DNA of 64,000 nt from CAIZGX01 sp044239865 (GCA_044239865.1 JBIIAO010000001.1:310001-374000), one strand, 5' to 3'; counted from the first letter of the stretch, positions 10,807 to 20,050 are shown. A program made the numbers and translations. The notes: generated by a model not told the origin, from the letters alone.

Positions 10807-12146
10807 TATCTTCTCATTCCTTTCATTTGATTCGCTTGCTTCATCATAGCAGCCATTTGGCTTTTGTTGGTGAACATCTTCATCATCTGACGAGTCTGAT
10901 CGAATTGCTTCATAAGCTTGTTCACTTCTTCTAGCGGACGCCCACATCCTTTCGCAATACGCGCTTTGCGTGAAGGGTTAATCATGCTAGGGTTCGAACG
11001 TTCAGCGGGTGTCATGCTGTGAATAATGGCTTCAACATATTTAAATGCATCGTCGTTCACGTCGACATTTTTCAATTGACCCATTCCAGGAAGCATACCC
11101 ATTAGGTCTTTCATGCTGCCCATTTTCTTGATCTGTCCAATTTGATCCAAGAAATCGTTGAAGTCGAATTGGTCTTTCTTAATGCGCTTTTCAAGTCGCT
11201 TCGCTTGTTCCTCGTCGAATTGCTCTTGGGCCTTTTCAACCAAAGAAACAACGTCACCCATCCCAAGAATACGGCCAGCCATTCGCTCTGGGTAGAACAC
11301 GTCGATGGCGTCCATTTTCTCTCCGGTACCAACAAACTTGATCGGTTTGTTAACCTCACTCTTAATGCTTAATGCAGCTCCACCGCGGGTGTCACCGTCT
11401 AACTTGGTTAGAATGACCCCGTCGAAATTCAATTTATCATGAAACGCTTTCGCGGTATTCACCGCATCTTGACCGGTCATGGCATCTACCACGAACAACG
11501 TTTCTGTCGGCTGAAGAGCTTCCTTCACCGCAGCAATTTCGGTCATCATTTGCTCGTCAACGGCAAGACGACCAGCGGTATCGACAATAACAACGTTGTA
11601 TCCGTTTTGCTTCGCGAAGGCTAATGCATTTTTCGCGATTGAAACAGCGTCTTTATTTTCGGGTTCGCTATAGACTTTCACGCCAATGCTGTCTCCAACG
11701 ACGTGCAATTGGTTAATCGCAGCTGGACGATAAATATCGCAAGCCACCAACAAAGGATTCTTTCCTTTCTTCGTTTTTAAGTAATTCGCAAGCTTTCCAG
11801 AAAATGTGGTTTTACCCGAACCTTGCAAACCGCTCATTAAGATAATACCCGGATTTCCTTGGAAGTTCAGTTCACTGTGTTCGCCACCCATTAAGTCTTT
11901 CAACTCGTCTTGGGTGATCTTCACCAATAATTGTCCAGGGCTAATCGCTGTAAGTACCTTTTGTCCAAGCGCCTTTTCCTTCACTCGATCCGCGAATTCT
12001 TTCGCGGTCTTGTAACTAACGTCAGAGTCTAACAAAGCACGACGAACTTCCTTCAACGTTTCAGAAACGTTTACTTCTGTAATTTGGCCGTGTCCTTTTA
12101 AGACTTTTAGCGCTCTTTCTAACTTATCGGATAAATTTTCAAACAT
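10806..12146 (-). CDS. ffh: Signal recognition particle protein (SRP54 homologue)
   Basis: This SRP GTPase recognises signal sequences on nascent membrane proteins and docks with FtsY. The N domain is followed by the G domain, with the P-loop GLQGSGKTT at about 106-114, DTAGRL and [13 protein letters not shown]. The C-terminal M domain contains the RNA-binding segment [15 protein letters not shown] and a Met-rich tail (MMKMF, MAAMMKQ). The 446-residue length is typical. It starts at the ATG at 12146, with an exact TAnnTTTG box about 20 nt upstream, and is followed by purC with a one-base overlap. Confidence 0.97.
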   Translation of the reverse strand: MFENLSDKLERALKVLKGHGQITEVNVSETLKEVRRALLDSDVSYKTAKEFADRVKEKALGQKVLTAISPGQLLVKITQDELKDLMGGEHSELNFQGNPGIILMSGLQGSGKTTFSGKLANYLKTKKGKNPLLVACDIYRPAAINQLHVVGDSIGVKVYSEPENKDAVSIAKNALAFAKQNGYNVVIVDTAGRLAVDEQMMTEIAAVKEALQPTETLFVVDAMTGQDAVNTAKAFHDKLNFDGVILTKLDGDTRGGAALSIKSEVNKPIKFVGTGEKMDAIDVFYPERMAGRILGMGDVVSLVEKAQEQFDEEQAKRLEKRIKKDQFDFNDFLDQIGQIKKMGSMKDLMGMLPGMGQLKNVDVNDDAFKYVEAIIHSMTPAERSNPSMINPSRKARIAKGCGRPLEEVNKLMKQFDQTRQMMKMFTNKSQMAAMMKQANQMKGMRR

Positions 12147-12167
12147 GGTATTCTACAAATGAGATTG

Positions 12168-12175
12168 CAAAGTTA
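12168..12175 (-). promoter_or_regulatory. Putative promoter -7 box for ffh-purC
   Basis: The minus strand reads TAACTTTG, the same octamer seen before nuoA. The predicted transcript start is near 12163, with a leader of about 17 nt. It lies back to back with the plus-strand box at 12197-12204. Confidence 0.5.
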
Positions 12176-12196
12176 ATCTTAAAGTTCGGACGCACT

Positions 12197-12204
12197 TATA
12201 TTTG
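12197..12204 (+). promoter_or_regulatory. Putative promoter -7 box for the gene at 12220
   Basis: The sequence TATATTTG matches TAnnTTTG exactly. It covers the TTG at 12202 that would otherwise be the most upstream start codon of the next gene, which supports the ATG at 12220. The predicted leader is about 10 nt. Confidence 0.5.
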
Positions 12205-12219
12205 TCGAAATATGTTGAA

Positions 12220-13239
12220 ATGAAAAAGTTACTTTTCCTTTTGTTTGCGGTTGTGAATGCTGTGGTGTTGAATGCCCAAGTGCGGTACAGAGTAACGACG
12301 GTAGAACAGCGCATTCAGACGACAGACTATTGGATTTCGGTTCAGAAGATGAATACGTTCATTACTTCCAACAGCATTATGGTTTCTCGTCAGAATGAAT
12401 CTCCGTTGAAGTACACCGTTAATTTCAGCATAGAACCGAAGCTATACGCGGCATATAAAGAAGTTGTAAAGGACATGGGTTTGTTCACCGAGAACAACTT
12501 GAACACAACAGACAACACTGCCCGTGTGGAAGAGCTTAGAGGAAACATCAAGTACTATCAGGATAAGATAGACCTTCAAAGTTCATTGATGGAAAAGATG
12601 GATCCGCAGACGGAACAATACAAGACCTTGTGGGGTGAGTTGAAAAATTTGGAAACGAGCATTCGCTCTGCGCAAACAGAATTAAATAATTTAACAAGTA
12701 CGGAGTATTATTACGTCGTTGATTTGGAAATCGAAGACGAGACGTATACTCCTCAAAACAGCTCTGTTCAATGGATAAACATGCCGGGAGTAGAGTATTC
12801 GTACTTGCAAATAGAAGAACCGCAAGACACGTTAAGCAGCCCGTATTATCAAGGTGTGTTTTTGAAATATGTATTCACCAAAGGCAAGTCCTTCGCGACG
12901 CTAGGAGCATACAAGACTACTGATAAGTTGGATACAGATACAATGCACTATTCAGAGATGTTCATTTTCGGATTCGGTCAGGATTTTTATTCAAGACACT
13001 TGGGCAGAGGGTCGAAGAAATTCTTCAATTTGTATAGCGGCTATACATTCGGCGGAATGCTTGCTTCAAACGATAAACGCAAAGAAACTTTTGCCTATTT
13101 AGCGCCCGCAATTGGATTGGAAATTTTCAAGAATAAATACGTTTTAATCGACACGAAGGTGAACTACATGGTTCCCTTCAAGAATACACGTAACATGCGC
13201 GGACTTGCATTCAATGTGTCGTTCAATTTCGTATTTTAA
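12220..13239 (+). CDS. Exported protein with coiled coil and probable outer-membrane C-terminus, unknown function
   Basis: I do not recognise a named family. From the ATG at 12220 the protein has 339 residues. It starts with a signal peptide ending near LNAQ. Residues of about 105-170 are rich in charged heptads (EELRGNIKYYQDKI and following) and are likely coiled coil. The C-terminal third alternates aromatic and polar residues and ends in phenylalanine (FNFVF), as Bacteroidota outer-membrane barrels often do. It stands alone, divergent from ffh and convergent with the PKD protein gene, with a repeat array directly after its stop. Confidence 0.75.
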   Translation: MKKLLFLLFAVVNAVVLNAQVRYRVTTVEQRIQTTDYWISVQKMNTFITSNSIMVSRQNESPLKYTVNFSIEPKLYAAYKEVVKDMGLFTENNLNTTDNTARVEELRGNIKYYQDKIDLQSSLMEKMDPQTEQYKTLWGELKNLETSIRSAQTELNNLTSTEYYYVVDLEIEDETYTPQNSSVQWINMPGVEYSYLQIEEPQDTLSSPYYQGVFLKYVFTKGKSFATLGAYKTTDKLDTDTMHYSEMFIFGFGQDFYSRHLGRGSKKFFNLYSGYTFGGMLASNDKRKETFAYLAPAIGLEIFKNKYVLIDTKVNYMVPFKNTRNMRGLAFNVSFNFVF

Positions 13240-13360
13240 ATTATTCCGTCGGGGCGAAAAATTATCCGGTCGGGGCGAAAAATTATCCGGTCGGGGCGAA
13301 ATTATCCTGTCGGGGCGAAATTATCCTGTCGGGGTGAAATTATCCTGTCGGGGCGAAAAA
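13240..13360. repeat. Six-copy G-rich tandem repeat (19-22 bp units)
   Basis: Six head-to-tail units begin at 13240, 13261, 13282, 13301, 13320 and 13339, each a variant of ATTATCCTGTCGGGGCGAA with 0-3 extra A residues. The first has TTCCG, the next two have TCCGG and the rest TCCTG after ATTA; one copy has GGGGTGAA. The array starts one base after the stop codon of the upstream gene. Confidence 0.9.
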
Positions 13361-13371
13361 TTTTTCGCCCC
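13350..13371. repeat. Perfect 22-bp palindrome, possibly acting as bidirectional transcription stop
   Basis: The last unit of the tandem array runs into its own reverse complement. GGGGCGAAAAA (13350-13360) is followed directly by TTTTTCGCCCC (13361-13371). The outer base at 13371 is also the last base of the stop codon of the minus-strand gene. With no loop and no external T tract it is not a textbook terminator, but it lies exactly between two convergent genes. Confidence 0.75.
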
Positions 13372-16082
13372 TATCGGAATAAAACAATATGTCCTGAAAA
13401 TTCATGCGGCAATTCAATCAAATCTTTCATTCGGATTTGATAATGATACACCCCGTTCGCTGCGAAATATTCTCCATTTAAAACATTCCCTGTCCAGGCC
13501 TCTTTTGGATTGCTTGTTTGGAAGATGATTTGCCCCCAACGGTCGTAAATCTCCAATTCATAAGTCGTTGTTCCTGTAGATTCAGGAATCCATTCGTCAT
13601 TTATTCCGTCGTCGTTCGGAGAAAAACTGTTTGGCGCGTAGAATAAAAAACCGCTTACAATCACTTCTCCGGAGGCTTGGTCTATGCATCCGAATTCATT
13701 TGTCACCGTTTGCGTGATGGTCTGAATTCCGGCTTCAGTCCACTCGTAGGGGAAGTTGCAGTCATTGCTGCTTCCGCCGTCTGACATGGAGTATACACAA
13801 TCAATTCCGCCTGTTGATAAATCAGTGATGCTCGTGTTCGGACTTAAAATATCAACAGTTTGAGGAGTGATGGAGAACGCGGCATTTGGAACGGGATAAA
13901 CAGTAATTGCATTGCTCATGCTCTGGTACAAAGTGTCGGTGCAACCCGTAATCGTATAAACCATAAGTGTTACATCGTACGTTCCGGGCGAGTTGTAAAT
14001 ATGTAAATTTTCAGCTTGAGAACTTCCTGTGCCATCTCCGAAATCCCATTCGTAAAACAATTGTGTATTGCTTTGCGCAACAGCGTTGAAAGTTCCGAAA
14101 ACAGGGGGGCAACCTGCGGCTGGAAAAATGGAAGGATTTAACGTTGGATCTATCGGAACCCAAACATCATCGATGTAGGATTCTGTGCAACCCGTGTCTG
14201 AAATTGTAAGCGTTACAGTGTAGGTTCCTTCTTGCGTGTATTGAATGTTCTGCGGATTCGCTAATGTAGAATTAGGAATTTCCGAACTTCCGAAATCCCA
14301 CACGTATGTCGCGAAGTTGGTGTTTGCTCCGAGTGCTTGAAAGTCGAAGCTGTTGGTGGAAAGGCACTGCGAACTTTGCGCTGGGAAAGAAGGGGTTAAA
14401 TCTCCTTGAATTTCAATGGAATTCGTCGTGGTGTCTGGACAATTGAAAGGTGAGGATGCAACTAACTGAATGGTATAATTTCCAGTATTCGGAAATGAAA
14501 ATACCGGTTCGAAATCATCGGAGTAATCACCGTTGAAAACGGTATTGAATTCCCACCAATATTCGGTAGCGTTTTGTGAATCATTTAAAAAAGTATACGT
14601 TAATCCGTCGCAAAAAGTAGATTGGTTCGGAATGATAGCCACCGGATCAGCGGGATTCACAATGGTTATCGTTGTGTCTTGCGAACAGCCGTTACTGGCG
14701 GTGGCCGTCAGTGTTATTGAATGAACGGCTTCATTCGAATCGAAAATAATTCCTTGCGGATGAACCACGTCTGAAGAGGAAGGTGTTGAGTTTGCTCCGA
14801 AATTCCAAAGAAGTGTTCCGTTGTTCGCAACGAAGGTTGCTGACCCAAGGAAATCGTAGGTGTCCTGTTGATTCACGCAGGCATAATCTTCAACCGTAAT
14901 TATTGGATCTATATCCGGAAATACCGTGTACAACTGGGTTGCAGTATCAGAGCAAGACCATCCTGGATTCGCGATGAGCGTGATGGTGTAGGTTCCTGGA
15001 GCAGGGTAGGTATAGGTAGGGTTTTGCAAAGTGCTCACATCGGTATTGTCGAACGGCACCCCAAAATCCCAAGCCCAAAAAGTTGAGTTTACACTTTCGT
15101 TGGTCAGGCTAATATCTAGACCGTTGCAAATTGAAGTCTGCGCGGGAATACTCGCTATAATTGATTGATCGCAAAGGGTCACATTAAACTGAAACGTTCT
15201 TCGAGTGGTTGAAATGTAAACGCCATTTCTGTATTCTTCCGCGCAAACGGTAATGGTATATTGACCAACCTGAGTAGCGGTGCCGCTGATTAATCCGGTA
15301 GTTGGATTAATTCCCATAACAGGATTGCTCGTAATTGGATAGGTCGGAGAAAATCCTGGTCCGTATGTGAGATTCGGGTAAGGAGGATCGTTCGGTGGAG
15401 TGGGCATGGGATCGAACTGATCTGCAAATAAATAAGGGGCACAAAAAGAATAGACAATGACATCGCCATCTGGATCCGTAGCCGAATGATCGAAGGTGAA
15501 TGAAGCATCTTTGCACAAGGCCGGTGGGGGGAAGTTGTTAAAACGAGGACTCGAATTGTATCCTACAGCAAGTTCGCTCGTTCCAGGGACATGCGCTACG
15601 TAAGAAACACCTTGCGACTGCGGCGATATTAAATTGTCAATACTCGGCTGAAAGCAGCAGCGCTGGTGAACGATGTTATATCCGCCAGGAGTAGGAGGCA
15701 AATTCACGCTGCCGGTGTAAATGGCCTGTTCTACGCAGATGTCTGGAGGTAAAACAAAGCACGGATTGTTTAGCGTTATTGGAATGTTGGTGACGTTTGT
15801 GCTAATTAAATTAACGGAGAGATCGGTGAAAAGCACGTTGTTGCTCGTGAATATACCAATAGAAACGGCGTCGTCGAAGCCAGTACCGTTTACATTGGCA
15901 GGACCGCAATCACGGAAAATTTTCAACGTAACCGTGTAATTATTTCCTGAAGTGTGCGTGTAGTAAACTTCACCACCAATCAAATGCGATGCTGAAACAG
16001 TATTGACAAAACTCAATGCGAAAAGACAAAGCACAAGCATGCCTGTATTGAAAAGGGAGATATCGCGTTTGTTTGTTCGCAT
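13371..16082 (-). CDS. PKD-repeat surface protein with T9SS type B (gliding-associated) C-terminal domain
   Basis: This is a large secreted protein, probably displayed at or released from the cell surface through the Type IX secretion system. After the signal peptide a conserved opening (SHLIGGEVYYTH) is followed by an Ig/cadherin-like part with SATDPDGD-type sequence. Several PKD domains come next, each marked by WDFG or YEWDFGDGTG and a PGTYTVTL-type strand. The last 90 or so residues (FYAPNSFSPNDDGIND, YDRWGQIIF, GVYHYQI) are the gliding-associated type B sorting domain. The frame opens at the ATG at 16115; the ATG at 16082 is preferred because TATATTCG lies at 16095-16102 and it gives a shorter, more normal signal peptide. 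The function of the mature protein is unknown, with adhesion likely. Confidence 0.88.
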   Translation of the reverse strand: MRTNKRDISLFNTGMLVLCLFALSFVNTVSASHLIGGEVYYTHTSGNNYTVTLKIFRDCGPANVNGTGFDDAVSIGIFTSNNVLFTDLSVNLISTNVTNIPITLNNPCFVLPPDICVEQAIYTGSVNLPPTPGGYNIVHQRCCFQPSIDNLISPQSQGVSYVAHVPGTSELAVGYNSSPRFNNFPPPALCKDASFTFDHSATDPDGDVIVYSFCAPYLFADQFDPMPTPPNDPPYPNLTYGPGFSPTYPITSNPVMGINPTTGLISGTATQVGQYTITVCAEEYRNGVYISTTRRTFQFNVTLCDQSIIASIPAQTSICNGLDISLTNESVNSTFWAWDFGVPFDNTDVSTLQNPTYTYPAPGTYTITLIANPGWSCSDTATQLYTVFPDIDPIITVEDYACVNQQDTYDFLGSATFVANNGTLLWNFGANSTPSSSDVVHPQGIIFDSNEAVHSITLTATASNGCSQDTTITIVNPADPVAIIPNQSTFCDGLTYTFLNDSQNATEYWWEFNTVFNGDYSDDFEPVFSFPNTGNYTIQLVASSPFNCPDTTTNSIEIQGDLTPSFPAQSSQCLSTNSFDFQALGANTNFATYVWDFGSSEIPNSTLANPQNIQYTQEGTYTVTLTISDTGCTESYIDDVWVPIDPTLNPSIFPAAGCPPVFGTFNAVAQSNTQLFYEWDFGDGTGSSQAENLHIYNSPGTYDVTLMVYTITGCTDTLYQSMSNAITVYPVPNAAFSITPQTVDILSPNTSITDLSTGGIDCVYSMSDGGSSNDCNFPYEWTEAGIQTITQTVTNEFGCIDQASGEVIVSGFLFYAPNSFSPNDDGINDEWIPESTGTTTYELEIYDRWGQIIFQTSNPKEAWTGNVLNGEYFAANGVYHYQIRMKDLIELPHEFSGHIVLFR

Positions 16083-16168
16083 TCTTTGTATGAACGAATA
16101 TAAAACCCTTTTCATGGCGAAAAGGTTGTCTTCCTGATCAAAAAAAAATATTAATTACTTTCCTTCCA

Positions 16169-16176
16169 TAAATTTG
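16169..16176 (+). promoter_or_regulatory. Putative promoter -7 box for moaC-mobA
   Basis: TAAATTTG matches TAnnTTTG exactly and ends 6 nt before the moaC ATG at 16182. By the rnpB-calibrated spacing the transcript would begin at or within a base of the start codon, giving a leaderless mRNA. Confidence 0.6.
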
Positions 16177-16181
16177 GAACC

Positions 16182-16658
16182 ATGGAAAACTTGTCACATG
16201 TGAATGAAAAGGGAAACGCCGCTATGGTCGATGTTTCCGAAAAGGTCGATACACTGCGCATTGCGAAGGCACAAGCAGAGATTGTTTTTCCGGAAAATTT
16301 AAATGTGTTGTTTCAAAACAACGAATATCAATCGCCGAAAGGCCCCGTTTTTCAAACGGCTCGTATCGCAGGAATTCAAGGGGTGAAGCAAGCGTCGAGT
16401 TTAATTCCCTTGTGTCATCCGCTTCCAATTACAGGCATTGATATTCAAATTGAAAAAACAGCAAATGGCGCCCGTGTTCTTTGCTCAGTGAAGACATTTG
16501 GAAAGACAGGAGTAGAGATGGAAGCGCTCACAGGGGCTTCTGTTGCGGCCCTCACAATTTACGACATGTGCAAGGCAATGAGCTTCGAAATGGAAATAGG
16601 AGGGGTGAAGTTGTTGGAAAAGTCTGGTGGTAAATCGACTTACATCGCTGATAAATGA
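16182..16658 (+). CDS. moaC: Cyclic pyranopterin monophosphate synthase
   Basis: MoaC completes the first step of molybdenum cofactor synthesis, forming cyclic pyranopterin monophosphate after the radical-SAM enzyme MoaA. The sequence shows MVDVSEK near the N-terminus, the substrate-binding motif PLCHPLPITG (His about 79), TGVEMEALTGAS, and the catalytic YDMCKA (Asp about 128, Lys about 131). Its 158 residues match the family. It overlaps mobA by 4 nt (ATGA). No moaA, moaE or moeA is present in the window. The likely user of the cofactor is the YdeP-like enzyme at 52.4 kb (inference). Confidence 0.96.
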   Translation: MENLSHVNEKGNAAMVDVSEKVDTLRIAKAQAEIVFPENLNVLFQNNEYQSPKGPVFQTARIAGIQGVKQASSLIPLCHPLPITGIDIQIEKTANGARVLCSVKTFGKTGVEMEALTGASVAALTIYDMCKAMSFEMEIGGVKLLEKSGGKSTYIADK

Positions 16659-17713
16659 ACCTTCAATCCAAATCAAATTGGCACTCTCGCGAGTTGGCGC
16701 TTTACGGCACCACCTGCGAGGAGATAAAAAAGTGGGTAAATTATTTTCAGTTGGAAGTGAATCAGCGTTTGGCTTATGTAGATGCCTCTCACGTGGAAGG
16801 GAATGCTGACAATTTAATTGGAATCACCACCCACGAAAATCATTTTGTTCTTCAGGAAGAAACAGGACTTGACCAAACGGCACTTCAAGAATTCGATGGT
16901 GCTTTAGTCAACGGCAATCACCACGAGGCTTCCAACCAAATCATTTTTGTGAATCTTGAAAAAGAGAGGAGTCTCATCAAGCGAAGCGCGGAATTGACGA
17001 ATGTTTTAGCCGTTGTCCTTCCGGATGAAATGACAGAAGCTCCTGCGTTTGTCAAACCCTTCCTTCAACCCGAAACAAAAGTTTTTAGGTTGAAGGAAGA
17101 AGTGCTGGAATTTGTTTCAAACTACTTTCAATCGGCTCCTTTGAAAGCATTGATTTTATTGGGTGGAAAGAGCAGTCGAATGGGAGAAGAGAAAGGACTC
17201 ATTCAATACCATGAAAAATCTCAGGCAGAACATTTAGTTTCTATGCTGGAAGATTTGGGGTTGGTAGTTTTCCTTTCTGTTCGTGAAGAACAAAAAGAAA
17301 ATTATAAATTCTTGAATCGCCCATTCATTGCGGATCAAATTTCCGGATCAGGGCCACTTGGAGGAATCGCTTCCGCCATGCGAATCCTTCCGCAAACAGC
17401 ATTCTTAGTTGTAGCGTGTGACCTTCCGAATCTTCAAAAAGAACATCTTGAATTTTTGTTGAAGAATAGAAATTCGAAAGTGTTCGCAACCTGCTACGAA
17501 TCGCCATTAGACGGAGGCCCGGAGCCGTTATGTTCCATCTACGAACCGAAATCTTTTTCGGCATTGATGAAAGTTTGGGTGAATGGAAAAAGCTGTCCAC
17601 GCAAAATGCTTTTCAACCGGACGGTTGAAATACTTTCCACAAAAGATTCAGCATTCTTAATGAATGCCAATACTCCTGAAGAAAGACAGCAGCTTTTAGA
17701 TTCGAAGATCTAA
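16655..17713 (+). CDS. mobA: Molybdenum cofactor guanylyltransferase with an extra N-terminal domain
   Basis: MobA attaches GMP to molybdopterin to make the guanine dinucleotide form. The C-terminal part from about residue 162 is a standard nucleotidyltransferase: LLGGKSSRMGEEKG at about 168-181, ISGSGPLGGIASA, and VVACDLPNL with the metal-binding Asp. The first 160 residues are an additional domain. It has no GxxGxGKT P-loop, so it is not an intact MobB, and I do not recognise it further. The stop lies 1 nt from that of the convergent phosphatase gene. It is translationally coupled to moaC by a 4-nt overlap. Confidence 0.88.
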   Translation: MNLQSKSNWHSRELALYGTTCEEIKKWVNYFQLEVNQRLAYVDASHVEGNADNLIGITTHENHFVLQEETGLDQTALQEFDGALVNGNHHEASNQIIFVNLEKERSLIKRSAELTNVLAVVLPDEMTEAPAFVKPFLQPETKVFRLKEEVLEFVSNYFQSAPLKALILLGGKSSRMGEEKGLIQYHEKSQAEHLVSMLEDLGLVVFLSVREEQKENYKFLNRPFIADQISGSGPLGGIASAMRILPQTAFLVVACDLPNLQKEHLEFLLKNRNSKVFATCYESPLDGGPEPLCSIYEPKSFSALMKVWVNGKSCPRKMLFNRTVEILSTKDSAFLMNANTPEERQQLLDSKI

Positions 17714-17714
17714 G

Positions 17715-18764
17715 TTAGAATTGCAATTCACTCAGCGAAATGCTGAATTCACGAATGACATCTCCGTTCAAGTCATGCGCCTTGAAAATGATCGTTGGAG
17801 CTCCATTCCAATTGATTTCAAGTTCTCCGAAATTAGGAAAGTTGTATGCGTCGAAGACGCGAAAGGCATTCTCTGCAATATCTTCATTGTCTTCCGTGAG
17901 TCCGCTCGATGTTAGATCGTAGAGCGGATAATTTCCATTGTACATTCTTTTTGAAAGTTCGGCGTAGTGGACATCTCCCGAAATAAACACAACTCCGTTA
18001 GCCTGCGCATCCCGAATAACTTGCGCCATGTGATCTTGCTCTAGTGGGAAGTTCGCCCATGCTTCCATTGAGTTGTGCTCTGTTGCGAATTGTGTTGAAG
18101 TGCAAATGATACGAATTTGAGCGGGCTGTAGAAGCACTTCAGACAACCAATTCCATTGCGCAGAACCTAACATAGTTTTACTGATGTCGTTGCTTGCAAC
18201 GTAGCCGTTATCATCCTCCTCCAATTTGCTTCGAAAGGTTCGGGTGTCGAGAAGAATAATTTGAACACGATGGGTGGAATCTCCAAAATATTGAACGTCG
18301 TAAATGCCTTCGTGATTGCGTCTTTCAGATACGGAAGGCTCTTGCCAGAATTCGAGAAAGATTTCTTTTGATTCCCTTTTTTTGCAGTACTCGTAGCCAA
18401 TGTCGTTGTGACCATAGTCGTGGTCATCCCACACCGCAAGAATAGGGGTGGTGGAACATAAATTTTGAAATTCGGGTTTGCAACTGAGCATGACGTATTT
18501 ATTGCGTAGTTCATTCATGTTTTCGGTGTCGCCGTAAATATTGTCGCCGAGATAAATAAATAGATCTGGATTTTGCGCTGCAATTTTCCAAAGGATGGGT
18601 TGCTCTTTGAATTCTCTCGCACACGAACCGAAATAGATAGTCTGAATTGTGTCAGGAAAATTTTGATTTATGGGATGCTCACAAAAATCTGTTTCGTAAT
18701 GTTTGCATCCCGAAGTGAGAGCAACCATCCCAAGAAGAAGCCAAACCGTATTTCGTGTTTTCAT
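17715..18764 (-). CDS. PhoD-like metallophosphatase lipoprotein
   Basis: This is a calcineurin-like phosphoesterase of the PhoD/alkaline phosphatase D group, expected to hydrolyse phosphate esters outside the cytoplasm. A lipoprotein signal ends at LTSGC (Cys about 20). Metal-site motifs appear in order: FGSCAR, YLGDNIYGD, VWDDHDYGHND and ISGDVHYAEL, with the late SSGLT typical of PhoD. It has 349 residues. It stands alone, between mobA (convergent, 1-nt gap) and rnpB. The substrate cannot be told. Confidence 0.9.
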   Translation of the reverse strand: MKTRNTVWLLLGMVALTSGCKHYETDFCEHPINQNFPDTIQTIYFGSCAREFKEQPILWKIAAQNPDLFIYLGDNIYGDTENMNELRNKYVMLSCKPEFQNLCSTTPILAVWDDHDYGHNDIGYEYCKKRESKEIFLEFWQEPSVSERRNHEGIYDVQYFGDSTHRVQIILLDTRTFRSKLEEDDNGYVASNDISKTMLGSAQWNWLSEVLLQPAQIRIICTSTQFATEHNSMEAWANFPLEQDHMAQVIRDAQANGVVFISGDVHYAELSKRMYNGNYPLYDLTSSGLTEDNEDIAENAFRVFDAYNFPNFGELEINWNGAPTIIFKAHDLNGDVIREFSISLSELQF

Positions 18765-18781
18765 GATTCAAGAAAAAAGTA

Positions 18782-19146
18782 AAAGACCGTGAGCGTAAGC
18801 CGGGTTCTGTTCATGTGTTGCCACATGTTTCATCATTTATCTATGCGATCTACCCTCCGAGATTGAGCGAGCAACTCTTCAGTTGGAACGAATCCAACGG
18901 CCCCGGTTTATTTGATCTTACAGCCCGCAAGGTTTTCCTAGCTCGCCTTGTTACCAAGAACGACGGTGGTCTCTTACACCTCCTTTTCACCCTTACCACT
19001 ATTGCTAGTGGCGGTTTAATTTCTGCAGCACTGTCTGTCCGTTAAACTTGCGTTTAACGTCCCCCGCTTTTCACAGGGTGCGGCGCTCTGCGCAGCCCGG
19101 ACTTTCCTCTAGTTTTGCAACCAGCGATGAATCCTCTTCGGTCTTT
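18782..19146 (-). ncRNA. rnpB: RNase P RNA (bacterial type A-like)
   Basis: On the minus strand the diagnostic 5' segment GAGGAAAGTCCGGGCTGCGC is followed by GCCGCACCCTGTGAAAAGCG, and the 3' end carries ACAGAACCCGGCTTAC. The P1 helix can be drawn between AAAGACCG (19146-19139) and CGGTCTTT (18789-18782), which sets both ends and a length of about 365 nt. A T-rich stretch (TTTTACTTTTTTC) follows the 3' end. An exact promoter box TACCTTTG (19151-19158) ends 5 nt before the deduced 5' end. The RNA is the catalytic part of the tRNA 5'-processing enzyme. Its region from 18765 to 19204 contains no protein gene. Confidence 0.96.
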
Positions 19147-19150
19147 GCCG

Positions 19151-19158
19151 CAAAGGTA
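19151..19158 (-). promoter_or_regulatory. Promoter -7 box for rnpB
   Basis: TACCTTTG on the minus strand matches TAnnTTTG exactly. Because the RNA 5' end can be fixed from the P1 helix, this box shows that transcription starts about 5 nt after its last base. That spacing is used as the ruler for the other boxes in this window. Confidence 0.7.
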
Positions 19159-19204
19159 GTACATTCGCTATTGATTTTTTTAGTTAGAAGACTGAACCGA
19201 GAAC

Positions 19205-20050
19205 ATGATTAAAAGATTATTCAAATTAGCACATCCAAAATTTCAGAAATTAATTCTGGAATATCCCGTTTCGTTTGAACCGCGCTATGGGCATGGACAA
19301 CCCGCGCATCCGCAATTGCTTTCCATTATTGAAAATAGAAAAGAAGAATATGAGAAGTGGCTGCACGCGGCATTGAAATACACGCATCATTTTCAATCCA
19401 TAAAAAACAATACCGAAAAGCCTTCAGCTCAGGAGCCCTTTTGGAACAACTTGTTTTTGCCGGGTTTGGACATGGTTATGTTGTACACAGCCATCTCGGA
19501 ACTGAAGCCGAAGCGTTATGTTGAAATTGGATCGGGTAATTCAACCAAGGTGGCGCACAAGGCCATTACGGAACAAGGCCTGAAGACTGAAATTATTTCA
19601 ATAGATCCAATGCCTCGCGCTGAAATAGATGCGCTGGCCAACACCATTATTCGTTCTCCGTTTGAAACATGCGATTTCGATTTTCTGGAAGAGTTAGAGG
19701 ATAACGACATTTTGTTTGTAGACAATTCTCATCGCGTATTTCCGAATTCAGATGCGACTGTTTTCTTTTTGGAAGTGCTTCCGCGTTTGAAGAAGGGGGT
19801 GGTTGTTCAAATTCACGATGTGTATTTGCCGTTCGATTATCCGCAGTTTATGTGCGATCGTTTTTATTCAGAGCAATACATGTTGGCAGCGTTTCTTTTA
19901 GCGAACAGCGAGAAGTATGCGCCCATGATTCCAAATTATTATCTTTCTGAAAACAAGGAATTCAGTCAAATTGTAGAACCCATCTGGAATGCTATTCCGC
20001 ACGTGGTAGAAAAACACGGCGGTTCATTTTGGTTGAAAATTGAAAAGTAA
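19205..20050 (+). CDS. Class I SAM-dependent methyltransferase-like protein
   Basis: The protein has 281 residues. A Rossmann methyltransferase core starts at about residue 95, with YVEIGSGNSTKVA as the SAM-binding motif I, EIISIDPMPR as the acidic second strand, and LFVDNSHRVF and VVVQIHDVYLPFDYP further on. It resembles the Methyltransf_24 group found near polysaccharide or glycan genes, but its substrate is not evident. The first 90 residues are specific to this group. It is followed after 1 nt by the MFS transporter, so the two may be co-transcribed. Confidence 0.8.
   Translation: MIKRLFKLAHPKFQKLILEYPVSFEPRYGHGQPAHPQLLSIIENRKEEYEKWLHAALKYTHHFQSIKNNTEKPSAQEPFWNNLFLPGLDMVMLYTAISELKPKRYVEIGSGNSTKVAHKAITEQGLKTEIISIDPMPRAEIDALANTIIRSPFETCDFDFLEELEDNDILFVDNSHRVFPNSDATVFFLEVLPRLKKGVVVQIHDVYLPFDYPQFMCDRFYSEQYMLAAFLLANSEKYAPMIPNYYLSENKEFSQIVEPIWNAIPHVVEKHGGSFWLKIEK

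Noticed and set aside
10807..10947. Longer PurC beginning at 10947
   Set aside because: The extra 47 residues are the out-of-frame end of ffh and match no PurC; the ATG at 10806 gives the conserved N-terminus.
13205..13528. Plus-strand open frame of 107 codons after the gene at 12220
   Set aside because: It runs through the G-rich tandem array (RGEKLSG repeats) and into the antisense of the PKD protein gene; no start signal or family supports it.
18573..19045. Small plus-strand open frames at 18573-18782 and 18815-19045
   Set aside because: They lie antisense to the PhoD-like gene and to rnpB, which has strong structural evidence.
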